A DNA stretch of 64,000 bases, taken from Corynebacterium felinum (GTDB lineage: Bacteria; Actinomycetota; Actinomycetes; Mycobacteriales; Mycobacteriaceae). Both the position numbers and the translations under genes were made by a program. The notes under the pieces were generated by a model, which saw only the letters and a list, made by a program, of their open reading frames with translations, was not told the origin of the DNA and did not search any database. The stretch covers positions 1,860,001 through 1,924,000 of the forward strand of contig NZ_CP047209.1 in the NCBI RefSeq assembly GCF_030408755.1, read 5' to 3'. How positions within the stretch are numbered: the stretch's first letter is position 1; each line of letters begins with the position of its first letter. Positions 28,101 through 37,390 of this stretch are shown piece by piece.

Positions 28101-29483
28101 ATGACTGTTTCGGCACATTACGATCTCATTATCATCGGCACGGGTTCAGGCAACTCGATTCCTGGGCCTGAATTTGATGACAAGAAGATTGCCATCATTG
28201 AAAAGGGCACCTTCGGTGGCACCTGCTTAAATGTCGGTTGCATCCCGACTAAGATGTTTGTGTACGCATCGGAGATTGCTCACGTTGTGCGCACCTCTGA
28301 AAAGTACGGGATCACGTCCAAATTCCTTGGCGTTGATTGGCCCTCAATTGTTAGCCGCGTATTTGATGCGCGCATCGACCCCATTGCGCGTGGCGGTGAG
28401 GCTTATCGCCGTGGCGATGAAACACCAAATATTGATGTGTACGACGGCCACGCTAGCTTCGTTGCACCTAAAACTATCAAAACTGCTCAAGGCGAGCAGG
28501 AAAAAATTATTACGGGTGATCAGATTATTATCGCCGCTGGTGCGCGCCCGCAAATCCCCAGCCAGGTCCTTGAGTCCGGGGTGAAGTACTACACCAACGA
28601 AAATATTATGCGCCTCGAGCAACTACCAGAGTCCATGGTTGTGCTCGGTGGTGGTTTTATCGCGCTTGAGTTCGCCCACGTATTTTCTTCCCTCGGCGTG
28701 AAGGTGACCTTGATCAATCGTTCCCCGCGCCTGCTGCGCACCTTGGATGCGGATATTTCGCAGCGCATTACTGAGCTGACAGCACAGGCAATGGATACCC
28801 GGTTGGGCGTGAACATCACCACGTTGGAGCAAACCGACGCCGGTGTGTCGATCACCCTCGATAATGGTGAGACTGCCTCTGGCGAGGTCTTGTTGGTTGC
28901 TACCGGCCGTATACCAAACGGGGATCAGCTGAATCTTGAAGCTGCGGGTATCGCCATGGATGGTGCGCGGGTGAAAGTCGACGAGTTTGGTCGCACGACC
29001 GCTGAAGGCGTGTGGGCGTGTGGTGATGTATCTTCCCCCTACCAGTTAAAGCATGTTGCTAATGCTGAGGCGCGCGCGGTGCGTCACAATCTGCTTCACC
29101 CTGATGATTTAGTTGCCATGCCTCATGAGCATGTGCCAGCAGCTGTGTTTACACAGCCACAGATTGCGACAGTGGGTCTGACTCAACAGCAGGCTGAGGA
29201 GCAAGGTTTTGATATCACTGTCAAGATTCAACACTATGGTGATGTTGCTTATGGTTGGGCGATGGAAGATACCGAGCATTTTGTGAAGTTGATTGCAGAT
29301 CGTGGAACCGGCACGTTGTTGGGCGCGCATTTTATTGGCCCACAGGCTGCAACACTGATCCAGCAGCTAATCACGGTGATGGCGTTTGATTTGGACGTGC
29401 GCACGTTGGCGCGTGGCCAGTATTGGATTCACCCTGCTCTCACTGAGTTGACGGAAAACGCTTTGCTCGGTTTGGAGTTTTAG
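28101..29483 (+). CDS. mtr: Mycothione reductase
   Basis: A 460-residue flavoprotein disulfide reductase. FAD-binding starts with IIIGTGSGNSIPG (10-22); the S-G-N-S variant is typical of mycothione reductase rather than lipoamide or glutathione reductase. The redox-active pair is in GGTCLNVGCIPTK (Cys42 and Cys47). The NADPH domain has VVLGGGFIALEFAHVFSSLG in the middle. The C-terminus carries IHPALTELTENALLGLEF with the His-Glu pair that activates the thiol. It reduces mycothiol disulfide with NADPH, keeping the actinobacterial low-molecular-weight thiol reduced. The ATG at 28101 follows a TATAAGGTATAG region and a weak GAAAGAA. Confidence 0.95.
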   Translation: MTVSAHYDLIIIGTGSGNSIPGPEFDDKKIAIIEKGTFGGTCLNVGCIPTKMFVYASEIAHVVRTSEKYGITSKFLGVDWPSIVSRVFDARIDPIARGGEAYRRGDETPNIDVYDGHASFVAPKTIKTAQGEQEKIITGDQIIIAAGARPQIPSQVLESGVKYYTNENIMRLEQLPESMVVLGGGFIALEFAHVFSSLGVKVTLINRSPRLLRTLDADISQRITELTAQAMDTRLGVNITTLEQTDAGVSITLDNGETASGEVLLVATGRIPNGDQLNLEAAGIAMDGARVKVDEFGRTTAEGVWACGDVSSPYQLKHVANAEARAVRHNLLHPDDLVAMPHEHVPAAVFTQPQIATVGLTQQQAEEQGFDITVKIQHYGDVAYGWAMEDTEHFVKLIADRGTGTLLGAHFIGPQAATLIQQLITVMAFDLDVRTLARGQYWIHPALTELTENALLGLEF

Positions 29484-29809
29484 CCAACCTCAAGCTGAAG
29501 TTCAGTTCAACCGTTTCTTTTCCAGGGTTTAGCCTGTTCACAGCTTTTTCTTTCTGGGCGGTGTCGGTGCTTGTGCGCCTGCGCCGCCCACTTTTATGGT
29601 TGGTGCGTGTTGGGCACAAACTGCGCTGTGTTGGTGGCGTAGATTTAATGGGGCACTTGCGATTGTTACCTCCTGCCGTTGCGTCTTGAAAAAGGTGTTG
29701 TCCTCACAGCGCTGTGGGCTTGGGGGGGTACTGTGGGTGTTTTTGCGTTTATTGTTGTGCCTTGTCCCTTGCCGTCTTTTACTTTGTGCAAAGTTCACCA
29801 CTGTCTTTT
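29484..29809. other. 326-base gap after mtr
   Basis: I found no gene here. A GGGCGG/CCGCCC inverted repeat (29556-29589) is a weak hairpin behind mtr. The frame of the next membrane protein stays open upstream to 29714, but that part is not hydrophobic in the pattern of the protein. Confidence 0.4.
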
Positions 29810-30580
29810 ATGTGTGCTCATCCTGATCCTGTTCAAAATTCTGGTTCCGCTTCCTCGCGGTGTGTTGCGCGTTCGGCCACTGTGAGTTTGGCTTCGGCTG
29901 TGGCTATTTATCTTGCTGTTTTTGCCAACTATTTGTTGGTATCGAGCCGAGCTTCGGCGTTGTTGTTGGCGCTGGGTGTGGCCTTGGGCGCTGCGACGTC
30001 GGTTGCTATGCTGCGTCACCCGTCGGATCAGAAATGGGCGCGGTGGATTAGCGTGTGCGGGGGTTTTGTCATTTTGCTGGTGGGTATAGTTCTTGCTTCA
30101 GCAAAGTTGAGTAATGCCACAGTGTTGAATGCATTAAGTATTGGGGCGGTATCCACTGCGATGCCGGTGGCGGCTGCCGCAGCTTTACTGGGCGGTTTGG
30201 CCCAGTTGCCAATTCGTTTCTTGCCTTGGGTAACGGCATTGGTGGGAGGAGCGTTGCTGGCTACGTGGGCAACATTGAATGACAGTTTGGTGCATGCAAC
30301 AGTGATGAGCCTAGTAGGCGCGGTTCCGGTATCGCTTGCCGCTGCGGTGGCGTGCGTGTTCATCATGCGGGCGCAGGACAAGACAGTTGCTCATGTCTTT
30401 GCTGCTGGTTCATCTGGGGTGTTGTCTGTGGTGATGGCGGGTTTGGCCGCTACAGCTTTAACGGTGCTGCCACCGCTTCCTCATGCCTTGTTGTGGGGTG
30501 TGATGAGCGCAGCTGTCCTCGGCGTGGGGGCGGGGCTATTCTATCGGCCAACACACCCCACAGAAACCCCAGGGCTCTAG
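29810..30580 (+). CDS. Conserved multi-pass membrane protein of unknown function
   Basis: About 256 residues from ATG 29810 (MCAHPDPVQNSG). After some 20 polar residues, nearly the whole chain is hydrophobic: at least seven or eight membrane segments separated by short loops, for example ATVSLASAVAIYLAVFANYL and VTALVGGALLATWATL, and a short tail PTHPTETPGL. No transporter motif is recognisable. I chose the internal ATG since upstream sequence is Cys-rich and unlike the rest, though no strong ribosome-binding site marks it. It converges on cobQ, with three 22-bp repeats in between. Expected in the inner membrane. Confidence 0.65.
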   Translation: MCAHPDPVQNSGSASSRCVARSATVSLASAVAIYLAVFANYLLVSSRASALLLALGVALGAATSVAMLRHPSDQKWARWISVCGGFVILLVGIVLASAKLSNATVLNALSIGAVSTAMPVAAAAALLGGLAQLPIRFLPWVTALVGGALLATWATLNDSLVHATVMSLVGAVPVSLAAAVACVFIMRAQDKTVAHVFAAGSSGVLSVVMAGLAATALTVLPPLPHALLWGVMSAAVLGVGAGLFYRPTHPTETPGL

Positions 30581-30585
30581 CATTT

Positions 30586-30651
30586 TCAGCATTCATGCTG
30601 AGTATCCTCAGCACTCATGCTTAGTTTCGTTAGCACTTATGACTAGTGTTT
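30586..30651. repeat. Three 22-bp tandem repeats, each an internal dyad
   Basis: Units lie at 30586-30607, 30608-30629 and 30630-30651, sharing the frame YYAGCAYTYATGMYKAGTNT. Units 1 and 2 hold a near-palindrome (TCAGCATTCATGCTGA in unit 1). The third is most diverged. They fill the gap between convergent genes and may act as a composite terminator or protein-binding array. Confidence 0.75.
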
Positions 30652-30667
30652 ACACAGCTGATGGTTT

Positions 30668-32128
30668 TTACTCTGTGCTCGTGGTTGTGTAACCGACCTC
30701 GGCTAATAACTGGTCAAGATCCCATTCTTTTTCGATTACGTCGGCGATTAAGTCGAGTTGACGAAGCCTCTCCCCACTGAAACTGGTATTCGGGCTGCAC
30801 ACAAACCCTGTTTTTCCACTTAATTTCGCGATGTGTGACAGGAAGTCGCGGCGAAATTCATCATTTTCCAACTGTCCGTGGCGGTGAGTTCCAAACAGTG
30901 CGTTTGTGGTGCAGCCTTCCGCACCTATCCACGGTTGTTCGGCGTTTCGTGTGACTTGCCCGTGATGGACTTCGTAGGCCCCACCTGGGTGGCGGATGAG
31001 CGTTTTGGTGGGGCGGAAGGTGATGTCGGCGTCGAAAAGCTCCAGCCCACGCACAGGGTGAGTGCTGCCGGACTCCACTGGGTCGGTAATTGTTGTGCAC
31101 ATCATCTGAAAGCCGCCGCAAATGCCCAGGATCGGACGGTGTGTGGCGGCACGGTGAATCAGCGCCTCGGCAATGCCGGTGCTACGCAGCCATGCAAGGT
31201 CGCTGATGGTGGTTTTCGAGCCGGGGATGACAACAAGATCAGCTTCGGCAATATAGTCAGGGTCGACACTCCAGCTCACCGTCACCCCAGGTTCACAGGC
31301 GAGCGCTTCCACATCGGTGGCGTTGGATACCCGCGGCAGCCTGATGGCGGCAACCCGGATGCGTTGGCTGCCCAGCGCCGGTGTTGAGGGGCCGATGCTG
31401 CTGCCAATGGTGGATTGGAGGGAATCTTCAGCATCCACCCACAGCCCGTTAATGAAGGGCAGCACTGCTAAGGTGGGTACGCCGGTGCGCTGAAAAAGTT
31501 CGTCAAGGCCTGGGGTGAGAATGCGTGTGTCGCCACGGAATTTGTTCACGATAAAGCCGCGGATGCGGGCTTGATCCTGCGGATCGAGGATGTGGTAAGT
31601 GCCGAAGAAGTGAGCGAGCACTCCCCCACGATCGATATCCCCGACGAGGTAGACGGGAAGGTCTGCTGCTTCCGCTAGTCCCATGTTTGCAACATCGGTG
31701 GCGCGGAGGTTGATTTCCGCGGGTGAGCCTGCGCCCTCGCAGATAACAAGATCGTAGTCTTTTTCCAGCTCTGCTAGGGCTTGGGCTGCGACCTGTCGCA
31801 ATTCGGTGCGGTGATGGATGTAGCTGCGTGCACTCACATCCCCAGTAGCTTTGCCATGAACAACGAGCTGGGAGCGCCGGTCTGAGCCGGGTTTGAGCAG
31901 GATGGGGTTGAAACGGGTGTCCGGTTCCAGCCCGCAGGCATAGGCTTGGAGTGCTTGGGCGCGGCCGATCTCACCACCATCGGCGGTGACGGCGGAGTTG
32001 TTGGACATATTTTGTGCTTTAAAGGGGGCAACGGCTATTCCGCGACGTGCGAAGGCGCGACAGAGTCCAGCCACAACAACGGACTTGCCGGCATCGGATG
32101 TACATCCAGCAACAAGAAATGCGACCAT
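30668..32128 (-). CDS. cobQ: Cobyric acid synthase
   Basis: A 486-residue CobQ/CbiP. The ATP-binding start is [20 protein letters not shown] (6-25), followed by [15 protein letters not shown], a strong family signature. The glutamine amidotransferase domain has its catalytic cysteine in GICGGFQMM near 336 and a histidine in the H-G-Q-L-E-N region. It amidates the b, d, e and g carboxylates of adenosyl-cobyrinic acid a,c-diamide. It stands apart from the cobO-cobB cluster (about 9 kb away). The P-loop has the DTBS-like form A-G-K-S rather than the G-K-T of CobB. Confidence 0.95.
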   Translation of the reverse strand: MVAFLVAGCTSDAGKSVVVAGLCRAFARRGIAVAPFKAQNMSNNSAVTADGGEIGRAQALQAYACGLEPDTRFNPILLKPGSDRRSQLVVHGKATGDVSARSYIHHRTELRQVAAQALAELEKDYDLVICEGAGSPAEINLRATDVANMGLAEAADLPVYLVGDIDRGGVLAHFFGTYHILDPQDQARIRGFIVNKFRGDTRILTPGLDELFQRTGVPTLAVLPFINGLWVDAEDSLQSTIGSSIGPSTPALGSQRIRVAAIRLPRVSNATDVEALACEPGVTVSWSVDPDYIAEADLVVIPGSKTTISDLAWLRSTGIAEALIHRAATHRPILGICGGFQMMCTTITDPVESGSTHPVRGLELFDADITFRPTKTLIRHPGGAYEVHHGQVTRNAEQPWIGAEGCTTNALFGTHRHGQLENDEFRRDFLSHIAKLSGKTGFVCSPNTSFSGERLRQLDLIADVIEKEWDLDQLLAEVGYTTTSTE

Positions 32129-32392
32129 TATTCAGCTTTCTCTTTATACTTTGTCGATCAACCACACCTCTGCACCCCCAAGCGCGCTGAGGTTGCACTT
32201 CCCCGCTCCTAATGCCCCAAGCAGCACATTCCCGATACTCACTGCCCGCTGCGCCCGAGTATCCGCGCATCTGAGCGCCCTCAACCAACACGCCCGTCAA
32301 CCCCCCAACCCTGGCGCACAACACGCGGTCGTGAGCGTGAAAAGGCCGTGGTTATGTGGGGGTGGTGATTGCGCGGTGCTGCGGAAGGCGGT

Positions 32393-33262
32393 TTAGTCCT
32401 CGTCGGGCAGGGTGAGGATTTCGTTGCCGCTGTCGGTGATCACGAGGGTGTGCTCAAACTGGGCGGTGAACTTTCGGTCTTTGTTCTGGACGGTCCAGCC
32501 GTCTTCCCAAATGGTGTAATCCAGCGATCCGAGGTTGATCATTGGCTCAATGGTTAAGGTCATTCCGGGTTCGAGGATGTCGGTGTACATGTCGGAATCG
32601 TAGTGCAGCACGACAAGTCCGTTGTGGAAGGTGGGGCCCACACCATGCCCGGTGAAGTCGCGCACAACGTTGTAGCCGAAGCGCTTGGCGTAGGATTCGA
32701 TGACGCGGCCGATCACGTTGATTTGGCGGCCAGGTTTTGCTGCGCGGATGGCGCGCATGGTGGCTTCTTTGGTGCGTTCAACGAGGAGGCGGTGTTCTTC
32801 GCTGACGTTTCCGGCGAGGAAGGTTGCGTTGGTGTCGCCGTGTACTCCGTTTTTGTAGGCGGTGACGTCGATATTGACGATGTCGCCGTCTTCGATCACG
32901 GTGCTATCGGGGATGCCGTGGCAGATGATTTCGTTGAGCGACACACAGCAGGATTTCGGGAAACCTAGGTAGCCTAAGGTGGAGGGGTAGGCTCCGTGGT
33001 CGAGCATGTATTCGTGGGCAATGCGGTCGATTTCGTCTGTGGTGACCCCAGGTTGTACTGCTTTGCCTGCTTCTTTGAGTGCATTGGCGGCAATTTTGCC
33101 GGCTTCGCGCATGGCTTCGATGGTTTCGGGGGTTTGGATGAAGGGTTCGCCGTAGTTTTCGTGTACTTTTTTCTTCCACACATATTCGGGGCGTTCGATG
33201 TGTGGGGGGACTTCGCGGATGGGGGTTGGGGTTCCTGGAACCAGTGGGGTGCGTACAGACAT
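32393..33262 (-). CDS. map: Methionine aminopeptidase, type I with N-terminal extension
   Basis: A 289-residue type I MetAP that removes the initiator methionine. Metal ligands are all present: Asp132, Asp143, His206, Glu239 and Glu270, with His115 in CHGIP for catalysis. The first about 40 residues ([21 protein letters not shown]) are the actinobacterial N-terminal extension that packs on the catalytic domain and offers a proline-rich segment for ribosome contact. It lies downstream of the small membrane-protein and penicillin-binding genes on the same strand, matching the mycobacterial mapB neighbourhood. Confidence 0.95.
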   Translation of the reverse strand: MSVRTPLVPGTPTPIREVPPHIERPEYVWKKKVHENYGEPFIQTPETIEAMREAGKIAANALKEAGKAVQPGVTTDEIDRIAHEYMLDHGAYPSTLGYLGFPKSCCVSLNEIICHGIPDSTVIEDGDIVNIDVTAYKNGVHGDTNATFLAGNVSEEHRLLVERTKEATMRAIRAAKPGRQINVIGRVIESYAKRFGYNVVRDFTGHGVGPTFHNGLVVLHYDSDMYTDILEPGMTLTIEPMINLGSLDYTIWEDGWTVQNKDRKFTAQFEHTLVITDSGNEILTLPDED

Positions 33263-33363
33263 GTTTTCTATCGTAGCGCGTCGGTGCAGCTACTTAAGAA
33301 GTGCACTCCTTTTGCTTGTCGACGCCCCCATCTACTCCCCTGTTACCAACTGCGTTGCTGCTG

Positions 33364-33726
33364 CTACACGATGTTTGCGAGTGCGCATAATCCCCAGAAT
33401 CCGGCTGCCCCAGTAAGGAAGGGGGTAATGAGCAAAACACCGCATTGGCCGTTGGTGAGCTCTCCGGTTTTCCGTTTGAAGTAGTAGCTGAGCCAGAAGG
33501 TGGAGTTAAAGGCGATCAGGACGGTAATGGGGACGACTTGGCTGACAGCTTTATCCCCATTGCCCACGAGCATGTAGTAGATGTAGCCGAGTATGAATGG
33601 CACCGCACCAAATTCAATTCCTGTGAATTTACCCCACAGCGGGTAGCTGAGTTCAGTGCCTGTGTCGAACCTGCGTGTAGTTTTTGTTTCTATTGTTTGG
33701 CTTGTTCGTGGATTAGTTGTGCGCAT
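33364..33726 (-). CDS. Small membrane protein of unknown function
   Basis: A 120-residue protein. The first 25 residues are polar and Thr-rich. Three hydrophobic segments follow: FGAVPFILGYIYYMLVG (39-55), VVPITVLIAFNSTFWLSYYF (64-83) and GVLLITPFLTGAAGFWGLCA (96-115). The ATG at 33726 has AAGGAGG about 6 bases upstream, so this start is firm although the frame runs 75 bases further. It lies between the penicillin-binding lipoprotein gene and map on the same strand. No family motif is recognised. Confidence 0.7.
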   Translation of the reverse strand: MRTTNPRTSQTIETKTTRRFDTGTELSYPLWGKFTGIEFGAVPFILGYIYYMLVGNGDKAVSQVVPITVLIAFNSTFWLSYYFKRKTGELTNGQCGVLLITPFLTGAAGFWGLCALANIV

Positions 33727-33885
33727 CGTTGCCTCCTTTTCCCGTGCCCATCGCTGCACATCGCCTCCCATCACGGCGTAGCACTGCGCATGCCTACACA
33801 CTTTATCTGTGTTTGTATATAAACATTTTCTACTATACGTGGATCACTGCTGGTACCGAAAGGGGGAGTCCGTGTTTTTTACACG

Positions 33886-35724
33886 CTAGGGTGCTGGTGG
33901 TGCGTGAAGTTCGTCGAGGCGACTGAAGAAGCGGTCGGTGATGGCCACGGCGGATTCGGATCCCCCGCCGAGAACGATGAGGGTGGCAAAGGCTATGTCG
34001 TCGCGGTATCCGGTGAACCAGGCGTGGGAGCCTTGGTTAATTTCGGCTTCACCGGTTTTGCCGAAGATTTTGCCGCCTGCTTTGATTCCGCTGGCGGTGC
34101 CGCCTGGTTCGGTGACAGCCCCCATCAGCGCCCGGAGTTGTTCGATGGTTTCTGGGCGCGGGGCGGGTGATTGTGCGCTCTGTTTTGTTTCAAAACCGCT
34201 GATCAGGGTGGGTGTTGGGGTGGAGCCGCGGGCTGCGGTTGCCGATACTAGTGCCATGCCGAAGGGGCTGACGAGGGTTAAACCCTGGCCGTAGCCTGCT
34301 TCGGTTTTATCTAATGCGGTCTCCCCTTCGGGGATTTGGCCGGTGATGGTGGAGAGTCCGGGAATTTCGTAGTCGATTCCAAGCCCGAATTCCGCGCCGA
34401 TGCGTTTGAGTTCACCTTTGTCCAGGTGGGTGGAGATTTCGGCGAAGGTGGTGTTGCAGGATCGGGCGAAGGCTTGTTGGAGGGGGACGTTGCCGAGGCT
34501 GAAGCCGTTGTAGTTGGTTACGGTACGCCCGTAGAGGTTCATGGAGCCGGGGCAGGGCACGATGGAACCGGGGTTGAGGCCTTTGTCTTGGATTCCTGCG
34601 GCGGCGGTGATGATCTTGAAGGTGGAGCCTGGTGGGTAGAGGCCGGAGAGTGCGACGTCGCCTTGTTCGTCGGCTTTGTCGGTTTGGGCGACTGCGAGGA
34701 TTTCGCCGGTGGATGCTTTCATGGCCACGATCATGGCTTGCATTTCAGCCCGCAGGTTCACGGCTTCTTCGGCTGCTTGTTGCACTTTGTGGTCGAGGCT
34801 GATGCGTACGGCGGGTGCGACTTTAGGTTCGTGGTAGACGATGTCGTCGATGAGTGCACCGTTGTCGGTGACAGCAGCGACTCGCCACCCGTTTGCCCCG
34901 TCGAGGCTGTCGTTGACGAGTCCTGCGACGCGGCTGATGATGTCGGGGGCGAAGGTGGGGTCGGTGCTGACCATGGCGGCTTCTTCGTTGAATCTGATTC
35001 CTGGTTTGCCGTCGAGTTGGGCTTTGACTTCCGCACCGGGGAGTTTGTCCACGGTGGTTACGGAGTAGATGCCGCGGGCTTTGTTTAAGTTTTCGGCGAG
35101 TTTTGTCGCGTCGATGGTGCGTACGTTGTCGTATTGTGTTTTTGCTTTTTCTAGGGCTGCGGCGATGGCGTAGGCGGTTCCTGTGCGGTCGCCTGTTTCG
35201 TTGAGGTCAACGAGGATGCGGTAGACGCTGCCGGGGACGAGAACTTCTGCCCCATCGGAGGAAATGACGCTGGCGCGTTGGGCGTTGATTGCGCGCAGTT
35301 CGAGGTGTTGGTTGGCGCCGAGTGTGGGGTGTAGTGCGGTGGGTTGCCAGCGGATGGACCATTGGTCGTTGATTTTGTTTAAGACCATGCGGGTTTCGTA
35401 GCTGAATTCGCGCTCTTTGGGGAGGTTCCAGGTGAGTTTGTAGGTGGCGGTGGCGATTGTTTCTTTGGTGTCGATGTCGAGGATTTCGGCGTTGACACTT
35501 TCAGCTTGCAGCCCTTCCCACGATTTGGTGAGCATGGCGGTGACTTGGGGTGGCTGGTCGGTGAATTGGGCGGCGTTGCCAAATTCTTGTTGCGTGAGTT
35601 GGGCGAAGAATTCTTCTACTACTGGTTTTGCTGATGCTGGTTTGGGTGTGCATGCTGTGAGCACAAGCATGCTTATCGACGCCGCCAACACCAGCGCAAT
35701 TACCTGCAGCGAAGCTCTGTTCAT
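33886..35724 (-). CDS. Penicillin-binding lipoprotein (class B transpeptidase with NTF2-like MecA_N domain)
   Basis: A 612-residue protein from ATG 35724. The N-terminus is a lipoprotein signal with lipobox L-T-A-C (Cys25). Residues about 35-145 look like the NTF2-like MecA_N domain (VEEFFAQLTQQEFGNAAQFT). A PBP dimerisation part follows. The transpeptidase domain has STFK near 367 (PPGSTFK), S-C-N near 421 and K-T-G near 554. It cross-links peptidoglycan on the outer face of the membrane and is the counterpart of the mycobacterial lipoprotein PBP near mapB and ispG. Upstream residues in the frame are arginine-rich and unlikely to be translated. An orphan gene ends 17 bases before the start. 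Confidence 0.92.
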   Translation of the reverse strand: MNRASLQVIALVLAASISMLVLTACTPKPASAKPVVEEFFAQLTQQEFGNAAQFTDQPPQVTAMLTKSWEGLQAESVNAEILDIDTKETIATATYKLTWNLPKEREFSYETRMVLNKINDQWSIRWQPTALHPTLGANQHLELRAINAQRASVISSDGAEVLVPGSVYRILVDLNETGDRTGTAYAIAAALEKAKTQYDNVRTIDATKLAENLNKARGIYSVTTVDKLPGAEVKAQLDGKPGIRFNEEAAMVSTDPTFAPDIISRVAGLVNDSLDGANGWRVAAVTDNGALIDDIVYHEPKVAPAVRISLDHKVQQAAEEAVNLRAEMQAMIVAMKASTGEILAVAQTDKADEQGDVALSGLYPPGSTFKIITAAAGIQDKGLNPGSIVPCPGSMNLYGRTVTNYNGFSLGNVPLQQAFARSCNTTFAEISTHLDKGELKRIGAEFGLGIDYEIPGLSTITGQIPEGETALDKTEAGYGQGLTLVSPFGMALVSATAARGSTPTPTLISGFETKQSAQSPAPRPETIEQLRALMGAVTEPGGTASGIKAGGKIFGKTGEAEINQGSHAWFTGYRDDIAFATLIVLGGGSESAVAITDRFFSRLDELHAPPAP

Positions 35725-35741
35725 GCAGCACAGACTAACAC

Positions 35742-36215
35742 TTAGTGCCTTACGGATTTGGGAACCACACCGAATTTCGTTGAGCGAAATACACTCCCGT
35801 TGGGGAGTACGTTTCCTGTGCGTGAAAGGATGTGCACTCTCGTGCGGCTGGGTATCGGCAGTTCTGCTTCGTCTTCGTGGTGAATACACAAACGAGCGCT
35901 CAGTGTTGATGGGAAAGCATCAGGACAGTGAACATCCGTGCTGGTTTTGACCAGGGTGGCAAAACTGTACAGATCCCATTCATTGTCATTGAAGTTTGGA
36001 AAGCTGGCAGTTGTGAGTGCTTCTTGCAGTTCACTGAAGAGAATGCGAGACATGAGCTGTTCGGATTCTCTGGTGAAGTCTTCGGTTACCCACAGTATTT
36101 GCGCGGTATCCCTGAGGGAATCGACACGCTCATAGTAGTGTCTTTGTATTGTTTCAATATCCTTTTCGCGTGCGAGAACATACGTAGTCACTAGAGTTGC
36201 ACATTCACTATCCAT
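35742..36215 (-). CDS. Orphan protein, paralogue of the next gene upstream (copy 1)
   Basis: A 157-residue soluble protein that I do not recognise. It clearly matches the gene at 36321-36755: both start with an x-SE-ATLVTTY segment, share ERVD near 30, LWV-E near 42-45, the central EW-LYSF-T-V and a final LPNG. It appears cytoplasmic and acidic with no signal. Its stop is 17 bases before the start of the penicillin-binding gene. The tandem pair suggests a recent duplication. An immunity-type or regulatory role would be a guess only. Confidence 0.7.
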   Translation of the reverse strand: MDSECATLVTTYVLAREKDIETIQRHYYERVDSLRDTAQILWVTEDFTRESEQLMSRILFSELQEALTTASFPNFNDNEWDLYSFATLVKTSTDVHCPDAFPSTLSARLCIHHEDEAELPIPSRTRVHILSRTGNVLPNGSVFRSTKFGVVPKSVRH

Positions 36216-36320
36216 GATTTCACCCCTTGTTTCACAAGTACCAAATGACCCGTGGGTTATGCGGGCCCAAAAACGCTTAACCCCTTCCCTTTTTAAACAC
36301 CAGTTTTTCCCTATCGGTTT

Positions 36321-36755
36321 TTAGCCCCCAATTCTTCCGTTGGGGAGCTTTTGCCCTGTTAAAGAAAGTTCCTGGAGCCGCGTCCAGCTAATAAAGGATC
36401 GTGCGTATTCTTCTTCGTCTGCCAAGCGAAGGTCGAACCACAAGCGTGAAACACTGGCGTCTGGCCCAGCAAGCTCTGCCACCGGTTCCACAATTGTGAC
36501 AAAGCTATATAGTTCCCATTCCTGCTCATCTGCTGGTTCGAGACCAATGGCTCGTCGATCTTCGTTTAAGTCAACCAATAGATGTTCCTTGATGATGGGA
36601 ATATCCTCGTGGGTGATATTTTCAGAAACCCACAGCACTTTTGTGAGTGCGCGTACTGCATCAACCCGTTCAATATAGCGCTGCTGAGCAGCGAGGAGAT
36701 TTTCTTCGCGCTCAATAAAATAGGTGGTGACGAGCGTGGCAAATTCCGATGTCAT
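36321..36755 (-). CDS. Orphan protein, paralogue of the neighbouring gene (copy 2)
   Basis: A 144-residue soluble acidic protein starting MTSEFATLVTTYFIEREENL, paralogous to 35742-36215. It has AAGGATG upstream of the ATG at 36755. The central EWELYSFVTIVEP and the end TGQKLPNGRIGG are the best shared segments. A likely helical N-terminal half (residues 10-60) precedes a beta-rich half. No known family comes to mind. The gap to its paralogue is 105 bases. Confidence 0.7.
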   Translation of the reverse strand: MTSEFATLVTTYFIEREENLLAAQQRYIERVDAVRALTKVLWVSENITHEDIPIIKEHLLVDLNEDRRAIGLEPADEQEWELYSFVTIVEPVAELAGPDASVSRLWFDLRLADEEEYARSFISWTRLQELSLTGQKLPNGRIGG

Positions 36756-37390
36756 AAACCGTTCATCCTTGTATCATACGCACCAGAAAAATAGTATTTG
36801 CTTTGCGCCTGACAATGGCGCTTACCAACATTGAAACCGAATTTACGTAAATATAAATCCGCTCCCCACTTCGCAGGGCTCCCATCCCTTTACAAGCGGT
36901 TTTCTTCCACTATCTCATGCAGTGAGGTTTTCTCACCAGTAAAATGCATCTACTCAGAGTTATCACCTAAGGAATGCAGAGTCGCCTTAAGAATGAGCGA
37001 AGTTTCTAGGTATGACGCAAGGCGAAAGCATACCTATGAATACATGGGGATTGATTCAAAATTACTGATTCGACTTTCAGCCAACCGGGCAAAAATTGAC
37101 CTGCGGTTTTACATGTAGCACTTGCTCTATGTCGAATTAATATTTCTCTTACCCATCACAAGCACTACACAGCCAGGAAAAGTGCGGTGTTTTGATGATA
37201 GTCACGCCCCACCCACCAAACCCTCAACGCTTTTGCTCATATTGGATGAGCTCACTGATGTGCGCCATGTCGAGACTACGGCAGAAAAATTCCCCCTCCT
37301 CTCACCTTTTCTCACACAATAATTGTCACACAGTGGCTAGAGTCGTAGCCGTAGGTAAAGAAAGCCTATTTTTCTGGGAAGGAGAGTCAT
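36756..37390. other. 635-base gap between divergent orphan genes
   Basis: Apart from dispersed repeat copy C (37026-37152) I see no gene. Next to the repeat, AGGTATG at 37010-37016 pairs with CATACCT (37030-37036), a hairpin that is not present at copy A. The last 20 bases hold the AAGGAG of the gene at 37391. Confidence 0.55.
37026..37152 (-). repeat. Dispersed structured repeat, copy C
   Basis: Its reverse complement equals 8823-8949 at 122 of 127 positions with no gaps. Three of the five differences fall together in one tetranucleotide (CTAC in A, ATGT in C), and the stem bases ATTCGAC/GTCGAAT are unchanged. It lies in a gap between divergent genes on the strand opposite to copies A and B. 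Confidence 0.85.

Noticed and set aside
30586..30651. CRISPR array
   Set aside because: The 22-bp units are directly adjacent with no spacers and no cas genes are nearby.
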